From positions 1 to 54,073 of the forward strand of contig JAYYZF010000075.1 in the NCBI GenBank assembly GCA_036340215.1: 54,073 bases of DNA. The letters are read 5' to 3'. A program made the translations under genes and the position numbers. The notes beneath the pieces are model-generated. The model had not been told where the DNA came from and did no database searches. It was given only the letters and a program-made list of their open reading frames with translations. Every line of letters starts with the position of its first letter. Within the stretch, counting starts at the first letter, position 1. This DNA comes from JABJPE01 sp036340215 (GTDB lineage Bacteria > Pseudomonadota > Gammaproteobacteria > Comchoanobacterales > Comchoanobacteraceae). Of this stretch, positions 43,019 to 52,825 are shown one piece after another.

Positions 43019-45289
43019 ATGAGTAATACGAATCAGGCGTATATTTTTACACGTAAATATCAGGATAGAAAGGACTCATCCGTAATAACAAAGATATTAA
43101 CTGCAAGTCTAGAGCCATCACAAATTGAACCTGATATCTCTAACACTGATCCAGAAACTGGGGCTCCAGTTGAATCTGAATGTCATTTCTATAATGATAT
43201 GATTGATAAAACACTAGATGCTGCTTACGAAAGCATTGAAACTTATGTAAGTGAAAATAACGCTTTTCCTAGTATAGGTGTGATGGTAATGTTATTAAAA
43301 AAGTTTAAGAGCATACGGCTGGGTAATATTTTCCAAGCATTATCACTTTATAGTAGTACTATACGTGTTTATGACATTGATACAAAAAATAAATTAGATC
43401 GTTTAAAAAACAGCGAGGATAAAGATGATCAACATCGTTATAATAATGCTTTAAATCTTCATGCAACGATGTTGCTTATTTGTAGCAATTATTTAGTTGC
43501 TACAAAAAATGGAAATAAAAACCAGTATAAAATAACTTTATTAAAAGAAGCATTAAAACCTATGTATGATTATCGGTCAAAAACTATAAATTTTATAAAG
43601 ACTTTGTGTGCAAGTGCTGACATCCAGAATAAAAATGACCCAATTGGATTACTCCTTAGGAATGTGCTAAATGAATTTAAATCACAGCAATCAAAGCGCA
43701 ATAACTGTCGCAAGTCATGGTCTATAAATGATCTTGCGTCTAAGATTGATGACTTATCACCTAATTCTCTAATAATTTTATCTAAACTTATCTCTAATTA
43801 CTGGTATCAGGATAGGGAAGATGGCTTTGATAGTTTTGAAGTGAGTTTAACCCCAATGTTAGAAGAGCAATCATTTTTAAATTATTTTAAGTCTGAGATG
43901 AGTGCCACATTATTTAGTGATGTTGAAAGCTATATTCGCGGAGATATTTCATCTATTCCTGATTCAGACCATAATAGTGATCAGGTAAATAATGTGGTTA
44001 AGATGTTTGATCAATGGTTACATGATAAAATAGCAGATATATATAACGAGTTTTGTCCAGATCACTCTGCGACTCATACGTTTATATTAAACAGTTACAT
44101 AAGACATTTATTGACCGAATGTAGGTTTGGTTCTAAAGAAACTCTAGATGATGATGATCGTGCTCTGCGCTTAGAAAATATTGATCTTGCAGGAAAAATT
44201 ATATCTAAAAATAGTAAAGAAAATATAACCAATCCTTTTTTTCAATACTATGTTACAGATATAAATTTACTTAGCTCTCTGTATCTTATTTATAACAAAA
44301 GGTACCCTGACAGCACTCCTGAAATGTATGATATTTGGGATTCGGAAGATTTATTTGTAAACGCATTAAAATGTCAATTAAAGTCTATTAAAAGTGCTAG
44401 TGACAATTACAGGATGATTCAGCTCTCTCTTTTCAGATTGTTAAACCTTTATGAATATATATTCTTTTACCACAAGAATAAAAATGTTTCTAAAGAAAAA
44501 CCTGCACCATATAAAGATAAAGTAAAGGATTTTCTCGGCTTAATTGATGCTCAAATGCGAGAAATATTCAAATCAGGTAAAAAATATAGTAAACATAACC
44601 TTGTGTTACGTAAAATGCTCCAGCTCCATTTTTATAATAGTAAACAAGCTATGTATGAATTCTGGGATAAGTGCTTTAATATTCCGGGGATAGACTTATC
44701 TAAACGCGATATTTCTTTATTTATAAGTCTTAGTGCAAAAGATCTTCCTGGGGACGATAACAAAGAAGACGAAAACAAAACTACTAAATGTTTTTTTCAT
44801 GGCTTAGAGAAAGGTTACTTTATGTGTAGTACTAAGTGCCCTAGTGAAAAGGATGTGGAAGATAAACAGCGTAATAATGGTGATTCTATTTGTGTTACTG
44901 ATAATCTAGTGGTTATAGATTCACACGATAGAGATCCTGCTAGATATGGAGGTTCTTATTATTCAACTCAATCAGTGTCTCTAATAAAGGTTATGGTGAG
45001 GGAAGTTTTAAAAATAGTTTGGTTTAAAGAAGATTTATACAATGAGTATTTAGCTAGTCTTAGCGCATTTCCATTGGTAAAGAAGTGTGCTAATTTGATT
45101 TGGAATGAATACAGAGCAAGTTTTTTTAGTTCCAATGTAGCCTCTGGAAAAAAATTTCAAATAAAGATAATTACTGGTGGTAAAGCTGCTAATTACAAGA
45201 AAATAGAAGTAGCGGTAAAGGCCATAAATATAAATTCTAGTAAGGCCAGGGTTAAAGATGATAATGATAATATGTATGTTTCGCCCTAA
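43019..45289 (+). CDS. Large helical protein with C-terminal Smr-like domain, paralogue 1
   Basis: A 756-residue soluble protein of no family I can name, paired with a tandem homologue at 45466. The N-terminal ~620 residues are helical and lack signal peptide or membrane segment; the best conserved block is FPSIGVMVMLL and RLGNIFQALSLY around residues 82-110. The last ~125 residues resemble an Smr domain: strand and acidic-x-His motif VVIDSHDRD (Asp634, His636), helix SVSLIKVMVREVL, then KIITGGK (718-722) and a helix KKIEVAVKAI. Compare the Smr patterns LDLHG, ITGxG and IKPAV. Smr domains nick DNA or RNA. A ~40-residue insertion sits between the first helix and the ITGGK strand. Interaction with host or bacterial RNA is conceivable but unproven. 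Confidence 0.75.
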   Translation: MSNTNQAYIFTRKYQDRKDSSVITKILTASLEPSQIEPDISNTDPETGAPVESECHFYNDMIDKTLDAAYESIETYVSENNAFPSIGVMVMLLKKFKSIRLGNIFQALSLYSSTIRVYDIDTKNKLDRLKNSEDKDDQHRYNNALNLHATMLLICSNYLVATKNGNKNQYKITLLKEALKPMYDYRSKTINFIKTLCASADIQNKNDPIGLLLRNVLNEFKSQQSKRNNCRKSWSINDLASKIDDLSPNSLIILSKLISNYWYQDREDGFDSFEVSLTPMLEEQSFLNYFKSEMSATLFSDVESYIRGDISSIPDSDHNSDQVNNVVKMFDQWLHDKIADIYNEFCPDHSATHTFILNSYIRHLLTECRFGSKETLDDDDRALRLENIDLAGKIISKNSKENITNPFFQYYVTDINLLSSLYLIYNKRYPDSTPEMYDIWDSEDLFVNALKCQLKSIKSASDNYRMIQLSLFRLLNLYEYIFFYHKNKNVSKEKPAPYKDKVKDFLGLIDAQMREIFKSGKKYSKHNLVLRKMLQLHFYNSKQAMYEFWDKCFNIPGIDLSKRDISLFISLSAKDLPGDDNKEDENKTTKCFFHGLEKGYFMCSTKCPSEKDVEDKQRNNGDSICVTDNLVVIDSHDRDPARYGGSYYSTQSVSLIKVMVREVLKIVWFKEDLYNEYLASLSAFPLVKKCANLIWNEYRASFFSSNVASGKKFQIKIITGGKAANYKKIEVAVKAININSSKARVKDDNDNMYVSP

Positions 45290-45443
45290 ATTTATTCTGA
45301 TAAAATAAATATAAGTTCTGTTAGGTGGGCTACATACATTAACAATGCGTCAACATAAACCAACTTGTCTATGTTTTAAAGTTTAAGTGCAAAGGAAACA
45401 AAAAATATTACTAGTAATTTATTATATACCTGATACAATTATC

Positions 45444-45459
45444 AAAAATTTTAAACGGA
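45444..45459 (+). promoter_or_regulatory. Leader motif AAAAATTTTAAACGGA before paralogue 2
   Basis: This nearly equals the leader at 3144-3158 (one T more) and likewise ends six bases before the start codon. ACGGA would act as the ribosome site. TACAAT about 10 bases upstream could be a -10. Confidence 0.35.
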
Positions 45460-45465
45460 AATAAT

Positions 45466-47733
45466 ATGAGTAATACTAATCAAGCTAAAGTTTTTACGAA
45501 AGAGTATATACAAAGAATTAAAAATCAACCATTAGCTAGAATATTATCACTTGATTTAAATCCTCCAGAAAATGAGTGTAATACAGCTAGAACATCTCCA
45601 GAAACTGGAGTAGCTCTTGAGTGTGATTGTAAAGTTTGCTCTGGTATTTTAAATAAATCACTAGACGCGGCTTTTGAAGATATAAAATCACATGTTAGTA
45701 GCACCAACACTTTTCCAACAATAGGAATGATGGTACTATTCCTAAAAAAATTTAAGACTATAAGACTTGGAAATATTTTCCAAGCATTATCGCTTTACAA
45801 GGCAACTACTGAAAAATTTGATATTGATACTGAGCAAAAAATAGAAAATCTCCGGCTAAGCAAAGATGAAGTAGATAAAAGAAGTTATAGTGCAAGTTTA
45901 AACTTACATGCAACTATGTTACATATTTTTAGTAATTATCTTAAGTCAGTGAAGAGTGGGAGTAAAAATAATTATAAACTAACTATGCTTAAAGAGTCAT
46001 TATTGCCACCTTATAAGAATAGGGAGGTAAATATTAATTTTATAAAAGAGCTATATGAAGATTCTAGTGAGGGTGGCGCATATGAGTCAATAAAATTACT
46101 GTTAACAAAAACATTGAATCAATTTAAAAAAACTCGGTCATCTGCTAAAAAAAAGATAAGGTTTTGGAATATAGGTGATCTTGGTTCTAAAGTTGATATC
46201 CTAGATTTGCCATCTTTAATTGTTTTATCTGGTATAGCCTTAAACTATTGGGATGATTTTGTAGACTCTAAATTATCAAATCATTACGAAGATAAACGGC
46301 GTAATCTAAAAAATAGTCTTGCCCCAATGAATGCAGAGAGATCATTTCTTAATGACCTGAAAAGCAATAAACTTGACTCGGCTTTGTTCGATGAACTAGA
46401 AAATTATATATTGGATAAAGAAAACTCAATAAATGTTAAAAATTATGATAATAATAGCGCAGATAGCATTGTCAAATACATTAATGATTGGTTACTAGAG
46501 AATATAAGTCTTATATATAATGAATTTTGCGATAATAATATTATTAAGCATCCATTTATACTTAATGCATATTTAAGGCACTTATCAAATCAAGCTAGAT
46601 TAAATTCTAGAGAAAGTATTGACTTAGAAGAATATTATGAGATTAGATATCCATATTTATGTGAAGCTCATGATATAGTAAATACTTTAGATAATTCCTA
46701 TTTAGCCACGGATAACTATCTAAAAGCCTATATAAATGATGTAATGTTAGTATCTAAGCTTTATTTGTATAAGATTGGGACAGAAGATGTTGACCTTAAT
46801 CGTAGGTGGTCATTTAAAAATCAGGGCTACTTTGAAGGTGTAATACATAATCACTACCTAGTTGTGAAGCGAGACAGGCATAATTATGTGACGGTGCACT
46901 TATCACTATTCAGGCTATTTGAAATTTATAAGTATATATTTTTCTTTAGAAAACGTTCAGATAAAAGTTATGCCTGGCCAAAGGTAGGAGAAAATGATAG
47001 AGACGCTCTTCTTAACATTGTCATGCATTACATGCATGAAATTTTTAAATTGTCTGAAAAGTACGAAAAAGATTCATTTATTTTAGGTAAAATGCTGCAA
47101 GTGCATAATTTTTTGGGTAAAAAGAAAATGTATGATTTTTGGCAGTCCTACTATATAAATAAACAATGCCTACTAACAAAACGTGATTTGTTTATGTTTT
47201 TAAGTTTAAGTGCTAAGCAAACAGAATCTAAGAGTAATACAGAGCTGGAGCGCAATTATTTTTTGACAGGTATTGAGCATGGCTTTTTCATGAAACCTAA
47301 CAAATATAATAATAGGAATGACTTAGAGCATGCTCAGCGTGTGAAAGCTGAGACTATTTGTGTTATGGATAAGGCAGTAGTTATAGAATCACATAATAGA
47401 GATCCCAGTCGATCAGGAGGTGCTTATTACGCGACAAAAGCTGTGTCATTAATGAAGGTAATGGTGCGCTACATATTAGAAATTTTTGATTTAGATGATA
47501 ATCAATATAATATATATAAATCTAAATTGGGACCAGTTACAACAAAATGTGTAGATCTTATTAGGGCTGAAACTCGCACAAATAAGAACGATCCGGAAAA
47601 AGATTTTAAAATAAAAGTCATAACAGGTGGGAAAGCTTGTAATTATCAAAAGATTGATGCGGCTGTAAAAAATTTAAGGCCAGGATCCATGAGCACCAGC
47701 TATGACAATGGATATTTAATTATTTCTTTATGA
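45466..47733 (+). CDS. Large helical protein with C-terminal Smr-like domain, paralogue 2
   Basis: A 755-residue homologue of the gene just upstream, clearly a tandem duplicate: both start MSNTNQA, share RLGNIFQALSLY, LNLHATML and the whole C-terminal pattern, yet the middle has diverged much. The Smr-like part reads VVIESHNRDPSRSGG (Glu641, His643), KAVSLMKVMVRYIL, KVITGGKACNYQKIDAAVKNL (719-739) and a last strand DNGYLIISL, which fits the end of Smr folds better than in paralogue 1. The 176-base gap with its own possible promoter suggests separate expression. An AT-rich hairpin with a T-run follows the stop. Confidence 0.75.
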   Translation: MSNTNQAKVFTKEYIQRIKNQPLARILSLDLNPPENECNTARTSPETGVALECDCKVCSGILNKSLDAAFEDIKSHVSSTNTFPTIGMMVLFLKKFKTIRLGNIFQALSLYKATTEKFDIDTEQKIENLRLSKDEVDKRSYSASLNLHATMLHIFSNYLKSVKSGSKNNYKLTMLKESLLPPYKNREVNINFIKELYEDSSEGGAYESIKLLLTKTLNQFKKTRSSAKKKIRFWNIGDLGSKVDILDLPSLIVLSGIALNYWDDFVDSKLSNHYEDKRRNLKNSLAPMNAERSFLNDLKSNKLDSALFDELENYILDKENSINVKNYDNNSADSIVKYINDWLLENISLIYNEFCDNNIIKHPFILNAYLRHLSNQARLNSRESIDLEEYYEIRYPYLCEAHDIVNTLDNSYLATDNYLKAYINDVMLVSKLYLYKIGTEDVDLNRRWSFKNQGYFEGVIHNHYLVVKRDRHNYVTVHLSLFRLFEIYKYIFFFRKRSDKSYAWPKVGENDRDALLNIVMHYMHEIFKLSEKYEKDSFILGKMLQVHNFLGKKKMYDFWQSYYINKQCLLTKRDLFMFLSLSAKQTESKSNTELERNYFLTGIEHGFFMKPNKYNNRNDLEHAQRVKAETICVMDKAVVIESHNRDPSRSGGAYYATKAVSLMKVMVRYILEIFDLDDNQYNIYKSKLGPVTTKCVDLIRAETRTNKNDPEKDFKIKVITGGKACNYQKIDAAVKNLRPGSMSTSYDNGYLIISL

Positions 47734-47753
47734 TTCCTCTATATTCGTTTCCG

Positions 47754-47796
47754 TCTTAATTGTTTTTATTCTTATAGGAAAGAATTAAGATTTTTT
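47754..47796 (+). terminator. Possible intrinsic terminator after paralogue 2
   Basis: TCTTAATT (47754-47761) pairs perfectly with AATTAAGA (47783-47790), followed directly by six T. The stem is A/T-rich with a 21-base loop that can fold further (ATTC/GAAT), so it is weak but well placed, 21 bases after the stop. Confidence 0.4.
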
Positions 47797-47901
47797 GGTA
47801 TAATCATAATAGCGCGCTAAAAAAACGTAATATTTGTAGCTGGTATAGTCGTTATTTAGTAGATTTATATTTGCTGAAGAAAAACCTAATTCTGCAAAAG
47901 T

Positions 47902-48780
47902 TTATTTTTCAAAATTTATATTCTTTTTATCTGTTTCATGTTCTTCATCACTATCAGTGCTTTTATCATTTTCAGGCTTAGTTTTACATTCTACATTGCC
48001 ATGCAGCAGCGATTTTGCTTCTTGAGGCCTTTCCTTTTGAGAAACTCTATCCTCATGTCCATTAATTGAATGACTTGAATCACGTTCAGCTGCAAGTTCA
48101 AGTTCTGATAAAAGTTGTTTGTCATTTGATATTGTTTCAGTAGTGTAAAGTTGTATGCCACTGTATATAGATACTGCAATTGAAGCTGCAATCAATATTG
48201 GTAATACTGGAGGGCTAAGTGCTGCTCCAATTAAGCCAGTTAATGCAGCTACTAGACTAGTATACGTGACTATTAAACCAATAGTAACAGCAATACTAGA
48301 TAAGAGCAGAAATAGATTAAATCCCTTGTTTTTTGCTTTGTCTAAACAACTATCCCATTCATTAATATTTTTCAGGTAATCTTCCACACGAGTAACCCCA
48401 GTATCGACAGTCTCGTTACTCAAGGTTAACCCTTTTGCTATGGAATTTTTAATATTATCATTTGGTATTACTTTAGCAGTTTTCATAATATGAGCAGCGG
48501 CTGTTATATCATCCATAGCTGTAATTTCATTTCTAAGTTTTTCTAACTGCTCGATAATTGCATCATTATTTCCAGATAATAGCTTGATATTATCTATTCT
48601 TGCTTCACACAATTCTAGAAAGCTTTCTCTATATAAATAAATACTATCTTTCTTTAATTTATTATTTCTCATATTTTGGGTAATTGCTGCTAAAAAAAAT
48701 AATTTATAAATCTCATAATCCACATTCACTTCCGGCGTCTTTCCATGACCATAAGATTCAGTTATATTTGCTTTACCCAT
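47902..48780 (-). CDS. Membrane-hairpin protein of unknown function
   Basis: A 292-residue protein with a helical N-terminal half (1-150), two close membrane segments at about 155-186 and 191-210 separated by SPP, and a charged Glu/Lys/Asp-rich tail. No known domain is seen. A strong ribosome site (GGAGAGGAAAA) precedes the ATG. It shares the plan 'soluble helices, hairpin, polar tail' with the genes at 6586, 7780, 21407 and 48922. Confidence 0.68.
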   Translation of the reverse strand: MGKANITESYGHGKTPEVNVDYEIYKLFFLAAITQNMRNNKLKKDSIYLYRESFLELCEARIDNIKLLSGNNDAIIEQLEKLRNEITAMDDITAAAHIMKTAKVIPNDNIKNSIAKGLTLSNETVDTGVTRVEDYLKNINEWDSCLDKAKNKGFNLFLLLSSIAVTIGLIVTYTSLVAALTGLIGAALSPPVLPILIAASIAVSIYSGIQLYTTETISNDKQLLSELELAAERDSSHSINGHEDRVSQKERPQEAKSLLHGNVECKTKPENDKSTDSDEEHETDKKNINFEK

Positions 48781-48921
48781 TTTTCCTCTCCATTAACAGA
48801 TCACTACTTACGAAGTATAGTATAATAAAACTAAAATATCTGGTATTTGATAATAGTTTTTTTAAGCTCAGTGTAAAATTAATTATCATGTACAACTTTC
48901 CCGCTTAAAAATCCCTGCCTA

Positions 48922-50649
48922 TTATTTTTGTCTCATAGTTATTTTAGTATCTGGTTCCTTATCATCGTTGCTTGGCCCTATATTCACATCACCGGTAAGA
49001 TCACCTTTACCTAATTGTTTAAATTGTGAACTTCTAGTTGGTTCGTTGCGACTGTTGTGCATTGAGGAAACTCGCATTTCATATTCATCACCCATATCAC
49101 TTGTATTTGCTATTTTGCTTGACTTTAATAGTTCCTTGGTTCCAGTCAGAAAGCCTCCCACAGCTAGTACAGTTCCTCCTATCAAAAGACCTGCTGCTAC
49201 AGCTGTGGCTATTTGAGGTAGTAATGCGGTTGCGAGAGCTATTGCTCCAATCACCAGGGCTACTGTTCCAATTGCTAGTCCTGCTATTGCAACTTTTCCC
49301 AATGTGGATTTAAATATATTTGTTTTCTGACTCTTTAGTTTTGAAATTTCATGTTCTATTTCATTAATATTTTTTCCTATTGTCTTTTTTATTCCATCTA
49401 ATGTAGGATTAGAGTCCCCGTCGGATGTATCAGCAAGGGAATTTAATATTTTTGGATAGTTTGATTGATGAATCATAGGTAAATTTAATGATTCCTGTAA
49501 TTCTACTAATTCTTCCTTGTAAGCTTCAAGTAAACATAGTGTTTTATCATTATAGTCTACTTTTGCAAAAGTATTTTTAATTGTTGTTAGTTTATTCAAT
49601 GATTCCTGTTCCAATGTAAAACCATATTTTAATTGGTTTTCTGCAGGAGTTAATTTTGCTTGTAAGTAATTATTCTTTAGTTGCTCAAAATTTTTCGTAT
49701 CCATATCAATTTTAGATAATGTACATATACATTCCGCTAATTTATTTGAGACTCTATCTTCAACAGTATGAATATTATCTACATTTGCTGGATATTCATT
49801 AATAACCGTGCTTAAGTCATCAAAATTATTAAATTTTAACTGATCCTTTAATGAAAGGTTTCTTTTGTTAAATTTTTGCGGATTCTTGCCATTATTATCA
49901 ATTAGTGATACTCCTTGTTTTTGCATTAAGTTTTCTATATAGGAGTTAAACTTTTCTGCTTTTTCTTTATCAGAATAATCATCAGAGCTTAAAATATCTC
50001 TTATCTTTATTAGATGATCATACTCATCTTTTTTTGACATAGGATTAATACTTAATTCTTCAGATTTTAAATTATCTTTTTCAGAATTTTGAGAGATAGT
50101 AATAAAATTATCACGATATACATTTAGTTTTTGATATATTTCATATATTTCACTAGCCGGTGATGATTCAGCGCTAATTTTAAGGTCACCAAATTCCTTA
50201 TTAATTTTTTTAAGTACCTCATTACTACCAGGATCCCCAATTACTATCCTACTAATTTCCCCTTTTAAAATTTTTGTCCATTCATTCTTAATATCAGATT
50301 CGCTAATTTTTCCATCTACAGCCATTATTTCCATGCTAGAGGCTTGCAAAACAACTCTCCAAGCTTGGTCTCTTTGAGATTGTTCGTTTACACTTAAAGA
50401 GCTCTTCTTATCAAGGTCCTTAATAGTTCCTAAGTTTTGCTTAATACTTTGTATGTCATCTTTAGAAAAGTTTCCTTCCCGCAGTTCATTTAGTAGGTTA
50501 AGTTCATACTGGTTGGTTTCTATTTTTTGCTCACAAAACCCTAATGTGTCAGCAACGCCATTTTCATCAAGTATAAATTTCATAGTTTTAAGATTTAACA
50601 ACAATTTAACTTGATTAATAGCTATTAGGTTTGATTCTTTATCTCGCAT
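48922..50649 (-). CDS. Long helical protein with C-terminal membrane hairpin
   Basis: A 575-residue protein whose first ~440 residues are hydrophilic and strongly helical with coiled-coil character (Glu/Lys/Asn/Leu-rich). Two Ala/Gly/Ile/Val-rich membrane segments follow at about 450-473 and 478-501, with a polar tail of ~74 residues. No signal peptide or enzyme motif is visible. It is unrecognised; long coiled coils plus a late hairpin are common in effectors acting at host membranes, but that is analogy. TATAAT lies upstream, with a poorly spaced -35. Confidence 0.68.
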   Translation of the reverse strand: MRDKESNLIAINQVKLLLNLKTMKFILDENGVADTLGFCEQKIETNQYELNLLNELREGNFSKDDIQSIKQNLGTIKDLDKKSSLSVNEQSQRDQAWRVVLQASSMEIMAVDGKISESDIKNEWTKILKGEISRIVIGDPGSNEVLKKINKEFGDLKISAESSPASEIYEIYQKLNVYRDNFITISQNSEKDNLKSEELSINPMSKKDEYDHLIKIRDILSSDDYSDKEKAEKFNSYIENLMQKQGVSLIDNNGKNPQKFNKRNLSLKDQLKFNNFDDLSTVINEYPANVDNIHTVEDRVSNKLAECICTLSKIDMDTKNFEQLKNNYLQAKLTPAENQLKYGFTLEQESLNKLTTIKNTFAKVDYNDKTLCLLEAYKEELVELQESLNLPMIHQSNYPKILNSLADTSDGDSNPTLDGIKKTIGKNINEIEHEISKLKSQKTNIFKSTLGKVAIAGLAIGTVALVIGAIALATALLPQIATAVAAGLLIGGTVLAVGGFLTGTKELLKSSKIANTSDMGDEYEMRVSSMHNSRNEPTRSSQFKQLGKGDLTGDVNIGPSNDDKEPDTKITMRQK

Positions 50650-50737
50650 ATTTATCCCTATAATATTCAGTAATAACCTAATTATAGTTGGATTTTTATT
50701 AAATTTAGCAAAGTAGCGTTATAATCATAAAAAAGCG

Positions 50738-52813
50738 CTATTTATGGTTTGTTTGTGCTTGGATAGCAGTTATGACGATAGTAAATATAATATCATCTAT
50801 TGATGCGCCCCTTGAGAGATCGTTAACTGGTTTGTTCAGACCCTGTAACATTGGTCCAATACACATGACATCTGCACTTCTTTGTACCGCTTTATAAGTT
50901 GTGTTGCCAGTATTTAAATCAGGAAAAATACAAACAGTAGCTTGTCCAGCAACATCGCTAGTAGGTGCTTTTTTGGCTGCAACATCAGGGTTTATTGCAG
51001 CATCATATTGTAATGGCCCATCGACAACAAAATTAGAAGCTGATTCTTTTACTAAATTAGTTGCATCTGCAACTTTTTTTACAACATCACCACTCCCAGA
51101 ATTACCCGTGGCATAACTAATCATAGCTATTTTTGGCTCTATACCAAAGTGTGCTGCTGATTTAGCGCTAGCAATTGCTATCTGAGCTAATTGTTTTGTA
51201 TTCGGATTAGGATTAATGGCGCAATCACCATAAACCATTACTTGTTGTGGTAAACACATGAAAAATATTGAGGAAACTATATCGTTTTTATCATTGGTTT
51301 TAATAAGTTGTAACGCTGGGCGAATAGTATTTGCCGTGGTTGTAATTGCCCCTGCCACTAAACCATCTGCAGCTCCTTGTTGGAGCATCATAGTTGCTAA
51401 GACTATATTGTCAGAAAGTTGCTCGGCAGCAATATGAGTAGTCATGCCTTTATGCTCTCGTAAAGCAACTAAGGGTTTAATATATTTTTCTCTAATATCT
51501 ACTGGATTAATTACTAATAAGTTTTTTGGAAGACTATAGCCTGCATTATTTGCTATCTTTTCTATTTCTGATAGTTCACCTAAAAGTATTGGTAGAGCTA
51601 AGTTTTTTTGTGCTGCGATTATTGCTGCCTCTATGATGCGCGGATCTGAAGCTTCTGGTAGTAGTATTCTTTTTAGATTTGCTTGTGCCTTTAAGGTTAA
51701 TTGGTAGCAAAAAGCAGCTGGAGTTAATCTTGGTTTATAATTTTCTGCTAACCATAGTTTTAACCATTTTTTTGAGATACAGTTAGCAATATACTCTCCA
51801 GCTAATTTTTGTTGCTCGATGTCATTATCATGAATATGCATTTCTAAGTTTTGTAATAGTTGTGTTGTTGTAAAGCTATCAAATTCTGTCACTAATATAA
51901 CTAGATTCTCTGCTATTGAATTTTGACAGAGCTCAAGCAGTTCTTTCTTCGGTTCATAGCCACCAGTAAGAAGTAAGCCAGCTATTTTGCAGCCATTCGC
52001 TACGGCTAAAGTTGTAGCAAGGATTATATCACTCCTATCACCAGCTGTTATGATTAAATTCCCAGGGCGAAGAGCAGAGCTAATATTATCTACACTTCTT
52101 GCACACATACTGATATTAACTATACGTGCCTGGTTAATATTGCCTGAATTAATTATTTTAGCATTAAGTTTTGGAATTATGTCTAAAACTCTTGGGCGTA
52201 GCATTTCAGAGTGCCAGGGAACTTTTGCAATTACAGGTATACGATTTGATAAATTAATTTTTATATTTTTATTTTTATTTTCTGTATTACTAATAACATT
52301 AGTTTGCGTACTATTTGAGATATTGAGTGGAGGATTTATTTTGTTAACTATACATGCAATTATGTTATTTGAGCCTCTATTACTAAAAAACCTGGTAGTG
52401 CTATCAATATTAGCATGCATTTGCTTTAGAGTTTTATTGTTGGGTGAGGCAACTATTACAAGCTCGGCACTCAAGGCAGATGCAACTTTTTTATTTAGCT
52501 GCTGTGTACATTGATTTTCCTGCTCCACATACAGACCCTGGACGATAACAATTTCATATTTAGTAGAGAATTTTGTGAAGTTTTCCAAAACTTTTTCTAG
52601 TAAGATGTCACTTTTCCCAGCTGAATATAACTTCATAGCATGATTTAGGGAGATTGAGTGTTTGCTATTTTTAGTTGTGAAATCATTCTGTTGGATAGGT
52701 TTGAATATGCCTGCTAATAAGCCATTATTGGCAAAGAACTGCTGCATGCCAAAGCACGATGTTTTCAAGCCAACACTTGCTGATGCTGGTATTAACATCA
52801 AGGTTCTTTTCAT
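50738..52813 (-). CDS. pta: Phosphate acetyltransferase, long form
   Basis: A 691-residue Pta in the long three-part form of E. coli (714): an N-terminal P-loop-like domain (MLIPASASVGLKT), a central DRTGG domain (about residues 215-330, with LIITAGDRSDII) and the C-terminal catalytic phosphotransacetylase domain from about 370 (RILLPEASDPRI, DGLVAGAITTTANTIRPALQ, SYATGNSGSGDVVKKV, DGPLQYDAAINPDVA). It interconverts acetyl-CoA and acetyl phosphate. It follows ackA by 12 bases, so the acetate pathway is one operon, and the acetyl phosphate made can also donate to response regulators. Confidence 0.97.
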   Translation of the reverse strand: MKRTLMLIPASASVGLKTSCFGMQQFFANNGLLAGIFKPIQQNDFTTKNSKHSISLNHAMKLYSAGKSDILLEKVLENFTKFSTKYEIVIVQGLYVEQENQCTQQLNKKVASALSAELVIVASPNNKTLKQMHANIDSTTRFFSNRGSNNIIACIVNKINPPLNISNSTQTNVISNTENKNKNIKINLSNRIPVIAKVPWHSEMLRPRVLDIIPKLNAKIINSGNINQARIVNISMCARSVDNISSALRPGNLIITAGDRSDIILATTLAVANGCKIAGLLLTGGYEPKKELLELCQNSIAENLVILVTEFDSFTTTQLLQNLEMHIHDNDIEQQKLAGEYIANCISKKWLKLWLAENYKPRLTPAAFCYQLTLKAQANLKRILLPEASDPRIIEAAIIAAQKNLALPILLGELSEIEKIANNAGYSLPKNLLVINPVDIREKYIKPLVALREHKGMTTHIAAEQLSDNIVLATMMLQQGAADGLVAGAITTTANTIRPALQLIKTNDKNDIVSSIFFMCLPQQVMVYGDCAINPNPNTKQLAQIAIASAKSAAHFGIEPKIAMISYATGNSGSGDVVKKVADATNLVKESASNFVVDGPLQYDAAINPDVAAKKAPTSDVAGQATVCIFPDLNTGNTTYKAVQRSADVMCIGPMLQGLNKPVNDLSRGASIDDIIFTIVITAIQAQTNHK

Positions 52814-52825
52814 TAGCAGCCCCCA

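Noticed and set aside
45290..45465. Possible small RNA or CRISPR-like element between the two paralogues
   Set aside because: No repeats with regular spacing and no stable structure; a promoter and leader explain the region sufficiently.
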